From: Pseudomonadota bacterium
GTDB lineage: Bacteria; Pseudomonadota; Gammaproteobacteria; Burkholderiales; SCOH01
Assembly (NCBI GenBank): GCA_030917985.1
Contig: JAUPTR010000246.1
Span: forward strand, 1-9,998
DNA length: 9,998 nucleotides
Direction: 5' to 3'
The stretch's first letter is position 1, and each line of letters begins with the position of its first letter. Positions 1 through 6,262 of this stretch are shown one piece after another. The translations under genes and the position numbers were made by a program. The notes under the pieces are model-generated. The model was given only the letters and a program-made list of their open reading frames with translations. It was not told the DNA's origin and ran no database searches.

Positions 1-70
1 ATCGTCTAGAGGCCTAGGACATCGCCCTTTCACGGCGGTAACCGGGGTTCGAATCCCCGTGGGGACGCCA
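1..70 (+). tRNA. tRNA-Glu (anticodon TTC), 5' end cut by window edge
   Basis: This is the 3' part of a glutamate tRNA; the first six bases of the acceptor strand lie outside the window. The D-arm region, the anticodon stem (22-26 paired with 34-38), and a seven-base loop with anticodon TTC at 29-31 are visible. The T-arm carries the GTTCGAA loop, and the acceptor 3' strand is followed by G and an encoded CCA at 68-70. The sequence closely follows the proteobacterial tRNA-Glu pattern. I found no second copy of its 3' end in the window, so nothing indicates an integrated element anchored here. Confidence 0.96.
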
Positions 71-82
71 TACCATATGGTA
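71..82. repeat. 12-bp perfect palindrome just after the tRNA
   Basis: TACCATATGGTA reads identically on both strands and starts at the first base after the tRNA CCA end. In the precursor transcript it could fold into a short hairpin at the 3' processing site, but it may equally be chance. No function is assigned. Confidence 0.4.
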
Positions 83-92
83 TTCGGCATCT

Positions 93-130
93 AAGCCGGA
101 CCTGCCTTGCCAGGTAGGCTTCATTTTCCT
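93..130 (+). terminator. Probable intrinsic terminator of the tRNA-Glu transcript
   Basis: The arms AAGCC-GG-ACCTG (93-104) and CAGGT-A-GGCTT (111-121) form a stem of ten Watson-Crick pairs with a small internal loop and a six-base loop CCTTGC. It is followed by the pyrimidine-rich CATTTTCCTT. The T-tract is interrupted, so termination strength is uncertain, but the position 23 bp after the tRNA fits. Confidence 0.7.
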
Positions 131-735
131 TACTTTTCATGCATGCCTTCGGTGTGCTTCCTGTATCTTCTGCAATGATTACGGTCCCCGTTGTCACTCC
201 TGATGCGCACCACGCGTTCAGCGAACTGCGTCAATGCTTGATATCCCGATGTATAGCCTGCTCTACTACTCCTGCGTCAGTTTTTTGATGTTGTTGCCGC
301 ATTGACTGGCTGCTGATGTTGCTGTTTACCCGGCAGGCAATGCTTTCATCCCTTGTTGTTCCTTTTTTTAGTCTGCCGAGTCGCTCCCGTCCCAAAATGC
401 ATTCTGCCAGTGATGCTTTATCCTGTCGGCGGGATGCAGTGCGCGCCTCGCGGAGCACAGAGCTTGGCAGAGGTAGGCGTTGTACAACGCTGGCCAGGTT
501 TTCGGCGAACAAACGTTACCCTTTCTGGCATGATATAACTGCTGCAAGTGCTTGATTCTGGTCTAGACTTCAACTGAATCCGCCCGGTTTTAGTGTTGTG
601 TTTGCTCTTTCGGATCGGGTGTGAACTGGCGTGGTAGGGTGGCTATACATACAGGCCCGCCGGCAGAAATTGCGTTCTATATTCGGTGGGCAGGTGTTGC
701 GTGGCGTGCGAGGCGATCAGGCCTGACGAGCTGGC

Positions 736-764
736 TTGACAGGATGGCCGGCCTGTTTTGCTAT
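736..764 (+). promoter_or_regulatory. Possible promoter with consensus -35 but weak -10
   Basis: A perfect TTGACA (736-741) is followed after exactly 17 bases by TGCTAT (759-764), which matches the -10 consensus at only three of six positions and lacks the important A at its second position. The spacer contains the 8-bp palindrome GGCCGGCC (746-753). If active it would transcribe rightwards into gene-free DNA and, after about 400 bases, the dehydrogenase. This is a weak call. Confidence 0.25.
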
Positions 765-945
765 GTCGTAGTTTGCCTGTGCAGCGACCAAATCACGGCC
801 TTCCGGGCTACTTGAATTCTGTTCAGTGTTGGCGCCAATGTTACGGGGGTGCAGATATTTGCATGAAATCAACAGTTCATGGATGGCAAAACGCCGGCTT
901 TACATGCGTTTAGAATGAATTATTGCCCCACGTCTGCCTTTAAAA

Positions 946-960
946 TATGTAAAATACATA
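946..960. promoter_or_regulatory. 15-bp inverted repeat, possible operator
   Basis: TATGTA-AAA-TACATA is a perfect inverted repeat with 6-bp arms and a 3-bp spacer, in an A/T-rich patch about 207 bp upstream of the alcohol dehydrogenase start. Such symmetry suits a dimeric helix-turn-helix regulator. The patch also contains TAAAAT boxes (941-946 and 950-955) resembling -10 elements, but no good -35 lies at proper spacing. No regulator gene is adjacent. Confidence 0.3.
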
Positions 961-1112
961 AAATTCCCTGCTGCACACAGAATTCTCCAGGCAATATTTC
1001 GTTCGCGCCACTTTGGGGGTGTTGATGCTTGTCATGGCAAGTCATTGTTCTGAATCCGGGTGCTGGCAGGGGCATGCAGCATTGTGATGTGGGGATCACC
1101 GGTGGCATGTGT

Positions 1113-1132
1113 AAGCCAGCGCAGGCTGGTTT
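1113..1132 (+). other. Small hairpin in the dehydrogenase leader
   Basis: AAGCCAGC (1113-1120) pairs with GCTGGTTT (1125-1132) through seven Watson-Crick pairs and one G-T, closing on a four-base loop GCAG. It ends 35 bp before the start codon. A tandem TTGATAAA (1131-1138, 1141-1148) overlaps its 3' end and runs up to the ribosome binding site. There is no U-run, so it is not a classical terminator. A leader role is only a guess. Confidence 0.3.
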
Positions 1133-1167
1133 GATAAAAATTGATAAATGAGGGAGCTTGCAGGTAA

Positions 1168-2472
1168 ATGTCGTTGATTCCGTCGATTATTAGTGATGCA
1201 GTGTTTGCCCGAGGTATGGGGAGCCTGATGCGCGGTGCTGGTATGGTGACGCGCTTTTTGCCCTTGCCGCAACCCACCCTGCTGGTCGGGCCTGGCTCGA
1301 GTGCACGTCTTGGTCAGGCGATTACCGGTTTTGGGCACGAAAAAATCCTGATTGTGACTGACAGTGTTGTGTCCAGGCTGGGTTTGCTCAAGGGGTTGAC
1401 CGATGCCATTACTGCTGGTGGATGCAAGTATGTGGTTTTTGATGAAATCACGCCTGACGCACCGATTCCGTTGATTGAAAAAGGTATTGCTTGTTTTGAA
1501 GAGCATGGCTGCGATGCAATTGTTGCAGTGGGTGGCGGTTCTGCGATGGACGCTGCCAAGGCGATAGCGGTTGCCGTTGCCAATCACAAACCTTTGCGTC
1601 AGTTGGCTGGCTATTTCAAGGGCTTGCGCAATCCGGTTCGGGTGTATGCCGTGCCAACCACGGCCGGTACGGGTTCCGAAGTGACGGTGGCAGCCGTTAT
1701 TTCTGATCCCGACAGCCACAAGAAACTGGTGATGGTCGATACACGCATGGTGCCGAAAATGGCAGCGCTGGATCCGGAGTTGATGACCGGGCTTCCTCCT
1801 CACATCACGGCGGCCACCGGTATTGATGCGTTGACCCATGCAGTGGAGTCGTTTGTCGGCAACTGGGCTTGCCCGCAGTCCGACAGCATGGCCTTGTCGG
1901 CGGTTGCATTGATTTTCGAGAACCTGCGTATTGCATACAACGACGGTAAGAATCTTGTCGCACGTGAAAATATGGCGCTGGCTTCTACTTATGCCGGTTT
2001 GGCGTTTACCCGGGCCAATGTTGGTTATGTTCATGCCATTGCCCATCAGTTTGGCGGCCGCTATCACACGCCGCATGGCTTGGCCAATGCCATCATGTTG
2101 CCGCATGTTTTGAAGTATTCACACCCGGCGATCATTGGTCGCCTGGCGAAGCTGGCCGTTCGGGCCAATCTTGGCCATGCCGGAGCGTCGGAAGACGAAC
2201 TGGCGCAGAAATTTCTGGACGCGGTGGATGAACTTAACCGCGACCTGGGAATACCGGCTTATCTTGAGTCGCTGCGAGAAGAAGACATACCGGAACTGGC
2301 TGCTGCTGCATGTCGCGAGGCTCATTTCGACATGATTTATCCGGTGCCGCGTTACATGACGCAGGCGATTTGTGAAGACCTGATCCGTCAGGTTTTGCCG
2401 CCGGCCAGTGCAGAAACAACCACAGAAAAAAAAGCACCGCGACGTCGCAAGACCGTTGCTGAGGCTGGTTGA
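1168..2472 (+). CDS. Iron-containing alcohol dehydrogenase (434 aa), probably an aldehyde reductase
   Basis: This is a group III (Fe-type) NAD(P)-dependent alcohol dehydrogenase of the FucO/AdhB superfamily, cytoplasmic, interconverting an alcohol and an aldehyde. Visible family motifs are the nucleotide-binding GGGSAMDAAKA (122-132), PTTAGTGSE (163-171) and the metal site: Asp220 and His224 in GIDALTHAVE, His289 in YVHAIAHQ and His303 in TPHG. The 14-residue spacing of the last two histidines matches FucO, and His293 is the conserved extra histidine. Asp65 after the first beta strand (IVTD) is the position that favours NAD over NADP in FucO. The protein starts with about 26 residues more than FucO and ends in a charged tail (415-434) containing KKAPRRRK. 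The ATG is preceded by AGGGAG (1151-1156) and a closer AGG (1162-1164); internal Met17 or Met21 are alternative starts. The AAR-like gene follows after 32 bp, suggesting reduction of the aldehyde made by it. The true substrate is unknown. Confidence 0.93.
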   Translation: MSLIPSIISDAVFARGMGSLMRGAGMVTRFLPLPQPTLLVGPGSSARLGQAITGFGHEKILIVTDSVVSRLGLLKGLTDAITAGGCKYVVFDEITPDAPIPLIEKGIACFEEHGCDAIVAVGGGSAMDAAKAIAVAVANHKPLRQLAGYFKGLRNPVRVYAVPTTAGTGSEVTVAAVISDPDSHKKLVMVDTRMVPKMAALDPELMTGLPPHITAATGIDALTHAVESFVGNWACPQSDSMALSAVALIFENLRIAYNDGKNLVARENMALASTYAGLAFTRANVGYVHAIAHQFGGRYHTPHGLANAIMLPHVLKYSHPAIIGRLAKLAVRANLGHAGASEDELAQKFLDAVDELNRDLGIPAYLESLREEDIPELAAAACREAHFDMIYPVPRYMTQAICEDLIRQVLPPASAETTTEKKAPRRRKTVAEAG

Positions 2473-2504
2473 AATTTCATCTGAATTTTTTGTGAGTGAG
2501 AGAC

Positions 2505-4883
2505 ATGAAAAAGGTTGTAGGTGTAACTCTTGGCTCGTCCAAGAAAGACTTTGAATTCACTACTGAATTCCTTGGTCAGGAGTTTTCCGTCAAGCGTGTG
2601 GGCACTGACGGTGATATGGCAAAGGCCTGGGAGCTGATGCGACGTTATCAGGCACGCGGCGACTCAATCGGCCTCGGAGAGGTGACGGATCACTACCACG
2701 TTGGTGTGCGCACGATTGAAAACAAGACCGCCAAAGAGTTGATGCACGTGGTAACCCGCGTGCCGGTAACAACCGGCGCCTTGTTGCGACGCTTGTTGCA
2801 GGTGCGCGCCGTACGTTACGTTCAGCGCGAACTGGGGCACTATTTCAACAATAACCGGGTGCTTTTCCTGTCTGGCATGCGCAACTATGACCTGGCCGTT
2901 GCGATGTCCGATTACACCAAGAATCTGACATTTGCCGATCCGGTTTTCCAGACCGGATCGTTGCTGATGCTGAATTCGCTGAGCCAGCTGGAGCTATATG
3001 CACGTGGCAGCGAGCTGATCCTGAATAACCTGCCGGGCCAGATTCTCGAATCGGCGCTCAGCAGCATCAAGAACAAACGTGTTGCGCTGGAAGTTGAAAA
3101 ATCGCATGTGATTGTTGGCACTTTTGCCGAGATCAAGGCTGTTTCCACTTCCAAAAACCTGCGCGGCAAAACGCTGATTACCTCTGCCATCGACGATGAC
3201 CGCCTGGAGTTTTTCAAGCAGCATGAAGTCAACCTGGTGATCGATGTTTCACCCAAACTGTTTGATAACGTGCTTGGCACCTACCTGCTGGAAGCCATGA
3301 TTCTGGCCAAGCTGGGCAAGGATTCACACGAAGTATCGGAAGATGATCTGAACGAGATCATCTCCGAACTGGACATCAAGCCGCGTCTGCTGCATCCGAC
3401 CGGCAAATTCCGCAACATTCGCCGCTTTGCCTTCGTGATCCATCCTCTCAGCCAGGAGTTCATCAAGAAAGGCACCCCGCTACCCAAATACACGCCTGCA
3501 TTCATCATGGACCGGGTTGAAAAGCTGGCTGCCCACATGCCGCCATTTGTGTATTGCAAGATGGAAAACATCGTTTCGCCAACAGGAGCCGAGGCGGAAG
3601 GCTGGTTGATTACGGTGGGTGGCACACCGAAGGAAATGTTGGCACATCGCCCCGAATTTACCTATCGCCGCCTGCTGGCAGCTGCAGAAATGGCGGAAAG
3701 GATGGGGGCGCAGATCATGGGCCTGGGGGCGTTTACCAAAGTGGTTGGTGATGCCGGGGTGACAGTGGCCCGCCGTTCGAACTTGCCGATTACCACCGGC
3801 AACAGCTATTCGGCTTCCGGGGCTTTGTGGGCCGCAGCCGATGCCATGCGTCGCATGGGGCTGGTACATATTGATCCAAAAACCCATAAAGTTGCAGCCA
3901 AAACCATGGTGGTGGGCGCCACTGGCTCGATCGGCTCGGTGAGCGCGCGTTTGCTGGCGATGGCATTTGACGAGGTCTATCTGGCGGGTCGCAATCTGGA
4001 CAAGCTGGAAGAGCTGAAAGCATCGATTCTGGAGGATACGCCGGACGCCAAGGTGTTCACGTCGGTGGATTACAACGAATTGCTCGGTGATATGGACATG
4101 ATCGTGACCAGCACGTCCGGCGCCGGCAAGTCGATTCTCGATATCACCAAGGTCAAGCCTGGATGTGTGATTACCGATGTTGCGCGTCCGCTGGATCTGC
4201 CCCCGGAAGACGTGGCCAAACGGCCGGATGTTTTGGTGATCGAGTCGGGTGAGATTGAACTTCCGACCAAAACCAAAGGATTGAAGGACATCGGCCTGCC
4301 TCCGAATGTGGTCTATGCCTGTCTGGCAGAAACCATCGTTCTGGCGCTGGAAGGGCGTTTCGAAGTGTTTACCATCGGCCGCGATACCGAATGGGAGAAG
4401 GTCAAGGAGATTTACAAGCTTGGCATCAAACACGGCATGAAGCTGTCGGCAATTTCCGGCGTCAACGGTGTTTACAGCGATGACGATATTGCCAAGGTGG
4501 TCAAACTGGCAAAAGAGGCTCGCAAGCACTGGAAAGATCCTGGCAAACTTGCCGCATCAAAAGGTAAGGCCGCCACCGGCTCGGCTGCAGGGGCCAAACC
4601 GGCTACGGCAGCTAAATCGCGAAGCAGTGTGGCCAAGGTTGCTGCAGATGAAGCGGCTGCCGATACCGTTGCCAAACCGGCCAGGGCGAAGCCCGCCGCC
4701 GGCAAGAGCAGTGCCGACAAGCCAAAGCGCACGACCAGGGCCAAGTCTGATGCAAGCGCCAAACCTGCAAAAAATGTTGCCGACACGGCTCAGGCACAAG
4801 CGGATCAGGCTGCACCAGAGGTGATTTCTGTGCCTCCTGCGGTAGCAGCGGCAGCGGTAGCTGAAATCAAACCGGCACAATAG
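2505..4883 (+). CDS. Acyl-ACP-reductase-like dehydrogenase with extra N-terminal region and Lys/Ala-rich tail (792 aa)
   Basis: Residues ~307-660 resemble the cyanobacterial long-chain acyl-ACP reductase (AAR, ~340 aa; COG5322 'predicted amino acid dehydrogenase'), which makes fatty aldehydes from acyl-ACP with NADPH. Shared signatures, from memory of the AAR sequence, are FAFVIHPLSQEF (308-319), the segment ending GLGAFT (406-411), TTGNSYSASG (430-439), the Rossmann loop GATGSIGS (471-478), AGRNLDKL (494-501), and YACLAETIVLALEGR (604-618). Cys606 in the last aligns with the catalytic Cys of AAR, which forms the acyl-thioester. Residues 1-300 are not part of AAR and I cannot assign them. Residues ~681-792 are low-complexity Ala/Lys/Pro with AKPA repeats, like the tails of AlgP, PhaF or histone H1. 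The GTG at 2496 could start the frame, but ATG 2505 has GAG (2494-2496) eight bases upstream and is preferred. It lies 32 bp after the Fe-alcohol dehydrogenase, probably cotranscribed, and a strong terminator follows. Substrate (acyl-ACP, acyl-CoA or other) is inference. Confidence 0.85.
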   Translation: MKKVVGVTLGSSKKDFEFTTEFLGQEFSVKRVGTDGDMAKAWELMRRYQARGDSIGLGEVTDHYHVGVRTIENKTAKELMHVVTRVPVTTGALLRRLLQVRAVRYVQRELGHYFNNNRVLFLSGMRNYDLAVAMSDYTKNLTFADPVFQTGSLLMLNSLSQLELYARGSELILNNLPGQILESALSSIKNKRVALEVEKSHVIVGTFAEIKAVSTSKNLRGKTLITSAIDDDRLEFFKQHEVNLVIDVSPKLFDNVLGTYLLEAMILAKLGKDSHEVSEDDLNEIISELDIKPRLLHPTGKFRNIRRFAFVIHPLSQEFIKKGTPLPKYTPAFIMDRVEKLAAHMPPFVYCKMENIVSPTGAEAEGWLITVGGTPKEMLAHRPEFTYRRLLAAAEMAERMGAQIMGLGAFTKVVGDAGVTVARRSNLPITTGNSYSASGALWAAADAMRRMGLVHIDPKTHKVAAKTMVVGATGSIGSVSARLLAMAFDEVYLAGRNLDKLEELKASILEDTPDAKVFTSVDYNELLGDMDMIVTSTSGAGKSILDITKVKPGCVITDVARPLDLPPEDVAKRPDVLVIESGEIELPTKTKGLKDIGLPPNVVYACLAETIVLALEGRFEVFTIGRDTEWEKVKEIYKLGIKHGMKLSAISGVNGVYSDDDIAKVVKLAKEARKHWKDPGKLAASKGKAATGSAAGAKPATAAKSRSSVAKVAADEAAADTVAKPARAKPAAGKSSADKPKRTTRAKSDASAKPAKNVADTAQAQADQAAPEVISVPPAVAAAAVAEIKPAQ

Positions 4884-4914
4884 ACCTGCCTGACATACAT
4901 GGTGTGCCAAAGGC

Positions 4915-4945
4915 GCTGCTGGCCCTGAGAACGTGGGTCGGCAGC
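4915..4945 (+). other. Hairpin ahead of the terminator
   Basis: GCTGCTGGCCC (4915-4925) can pair with GGGTCGGCAGC (4935-4945) over 11 bp, including two G-U pairs, with a nine-base loop. It sits in the 3' untranslated region of the AAR-like gene, just before the main terminator, and might protect the mRNA 3' end. No T-run follows. Confidence 0.4.
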
Positions 4946-4956
4946 CCTGCAACGGC

Positions 4957-4993
4957 AAAAGCGGCGTTCGACATCAGTCGACGCCGCTTTTTT
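4957..4993 (+). terminator. Strong intrinsic terminator after the AAR-like gene
   Basis: AAAAGCGGCG (4957-4966) pairs with CGCCGCTTTT (4982-4991), and TCGAC (4968-4972) with GTCGA (4977-4981), with one bulged T (4967) and a four-base loop ATCA. Six T residues (4988-4993) form the U-tract. The A-run on the 5' side means it could also work leftwards. It separates the reductase unit from the efflux operon. Confidence 0.93.
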
Positions 4994-5042
4994 ATATTGC
5001 TGCAGCCAAACCTGGAAATATCCATTCCGGCCGGGCATTGGC

Positions 5043-5048
5043 TACAAT
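5043..5048 (+). promoter_or_regulatory. Candidate -10 box for the efflux operon
   Basis: TACAAT matches the -10 consensus at five of six positions and lies 50 bp upstream of the adaptor start codon, after the preceding terminator. The region 17 bases upstream (around 5020-5025) has no good -35, so an activator or a different promoter may be involved. The operon must have its own promoter because the upstream terminator is strong. Confidence 0.35.
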
Positions 5049-5098
5049 TGCCAGCCTGACACATTCTCTGGTCAGCGTGAAACCGAAGCCGAGATCGA

Positions 5099-6262
5099 AT
5101 GAAACAACGCAACTGGATATTGGGTATTGCCATTGTCGCTGCACTGGGGTGGGGTGGATATCAACTGAACCGGGGGCCGGTATCGGCTACGCCCGCAGGC
5201 AAAGCTGCAAAAACACCGCCGACCGTGCTGGTGGCCCGGATTAGTCAGAGCGATGTGCCGCTGGAAATCGACGCGACCGGCCAGGTGGTGCCCTTGCAGC
5301 TGGTGGAAGTGCGGCCGCAGATTGCCGGCCAGGTGAAAAAGGTGCTGATCCGCGAGGGGCAGGATGTCAGCGCCGGCCAGCCGTTGTTCCTGCTCGAAGA
5401 TGGCAGCGAACGCGCCGCGCTGGAAAAGGCGCGCGCGCAGAAGGCGCGTGACGAGGCGCAGCTGGCCGATGCCCAGCGCATTCTGACGCGCAACCGTAGC
5501 CTGCAACAGCAGAATTATGTCGCGCCGAGCGCGGTGGACAGCGCCGCCAGTACGGTCGACAGCCTCAAGGCGGCGATTGCCGCCGATGTCGCGACTATCC
5601 GTGCCGCCGAAGTCGATCTGGCATACAAGACCGTCAGCGCGCAGATTTCCGGCCGCAGTGGCGCAATCAATGTATATCCCGGCAGTGTGGTGACGCCGGC
5701 GCAGGCTACGCCGATGACCACGATTGCCCAGCTCGATCCGATCAGCGTCAGCTTCAGCATTGCCGAACAATCATTGCCGCAGCTGTTTGCCGCCCGCGCG
5801 CAACACCGCCTCAAGGTCAGCGCCACACTGGCGGGGCAGACGGGTGATGCCGCCGCGCCGCTACAGGGCGAGCTGAGCTTTATCGACAACGTGGTCGACA
5901 GCCGCAGCGGCACCATTCGTCTGAAAGCCCGCTTCGACAATGCCGCCGGCCGGCTGTGGCCGGGCATGTACGTCAATCTCAGGCTGCAGGCCGGTGTGCT
6001 GAAGCAGGCCTTGCTGTTGCCCGTGGGGGCGTTGCAGAGCGGCCCGGACGGCAAATTCGCCTTCGTCGTCGGGCCGGATAATCAGCTGCGTGCCCAGCCG
6101 CTGCAGCTGCTGGCAATCCGCAACGAGCAGGCAATGGTCAGCGGCCTGCCGGCTGGCACCCTGGTGGTGGCGGCCGGGGGCAGTAGCCTGCGTCCCGGCG
6201 ACAGAATCAAGCCGAAGTTTGTTGGCGACCAAGCCGCCGGCCAGGCCGGAGCCAGGCCATGA
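5099..6262 (+). CDS. RND efflux periplasmic adaptor subunit, MdtA-type (387 aa)
   Basis: This is a membrane fusion protein of the HlyD/AcrA family, bridging an RND pump to an outer-membrane channel in the periplasm. It has a hydrophobic N-terminal segment (6-22) without a lipobox Cys, so it is probably held by an uncleaved anchor or processed by signal peptidase I, unlike lipidated AcrA. The first lipoyl half is at ~64-101 (VEVRPQIAGQVKKVLIREGQ), an alpha-helical hairpin at ~103-170, the second lipoyl half at ~172-210 (AYKTVSAQISGRSG), a beta-barrel at ~211-297 (QLDPISVSFSIAEQSLPQL) and a membrane-proximal domain at ~298-372. These details are most like MdtA. The ATG is supported by GAG at 5091-5093, five bases upstream. 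Its stop overlaps the pump start as ATGA, indicating translational coupling. Exported compounds cannot be predicted. Confidence 0.93.
   Translation: MKQRNWILGIAIVAALGWGGYQLNRGPVSATPAGKAAKTPPTVLVARISQSDVPLEIDATGQVVPLQLVEVRPQIAGQVKKVLIREGQDVSAGQPLFLLEDGSERAALEKARAQKARDEAQLADAQRILTRNRSLQQQNYVAPSAVDSAASTVDSLKAAIAADVATIRAAEVDLAYKTVSAQISGRSGAINVYPGSVVTPAQATPMTTIAQLDPISVSFSIAEQSLPQLFAARAQHRLKVSATLAGQTGDAAAPLQGELSFIDNVVDSRSGTIRLKARFDNAAGRLWPGMYVNLRLQAGVLKQALLLPVGALQSGPDGKFAFVVGPDNQLRAQPLQLLAIRNEQAMVSGLPAGTLVVAAGGSSLRPGDRIKPKFVGDQAAGQAGARP

Larger units (their letters stand above)
122..1167. other. About 1.05 kb without a convincing gene
   Basis: No reading frame here looks like a real protein. The longest open frames (79 codons at 316-555 plus, 93 codons at 231-512 minus, 64 codons at 621-815 plus) are short, mutually overlapping, have no recognisable motif and are rich in Arg/Ser as expected of random translation. 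No second tRNA, rRNA piece, transposase remnant or CRISPR-like array is seen. Small structures inside are listed separately: a consensus -35 box near 736, an inverted repeat at 946-960 and a hairpin at 1113-1132. It may hold the control region of the downstream dehydrogenase, an unrecognised small RNA, or a decayed gene. Confidence 0.6.

Noticed and set aside
1..70. tRNA as attachment site of an integrated element
   Set aside because: No direct repeat of the tRNA 3' end, no integrase and no phage or island gene is seen in the window.
231..555. Small overlapping open frames on both strands in the gene-free region
   Set aside because: They overlap each other on opposite strands, lack a recognisable ribosome binding site or motif, and have random-looking composition.
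1096..2106. 336-codon open frame on the minus strand
   Set aside because: It is antisense to the Fe-alcohol dehydrogenase, whose metal-binding motifs are intact on the plus strand; the translation is His/Arg/Asn-rich without domain features.
2481..2492. T-run (ATTTTTTG) between the dehydrogenase and the reductase as a terminator
   Set aside because: No stable stem precedes it within the 32-bp gap, so it is not a convincing intrinsic terminator and cotranscription remains likely.
3480..4529. 349-codon open frame on the minus strand
   Set aside because: It is antisense to the AAR-like core domain and has no recognisable motif; the plus-strand frame contains conserved residues throughout.
4545..4880. 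Lys/Ala-rich tail as a frameshift artefact
   Set aside because: The frame continues without interruption from the AAR-like core, keeps normal codon usage and ends just before a good terminator, so it looks like a genuine tail.
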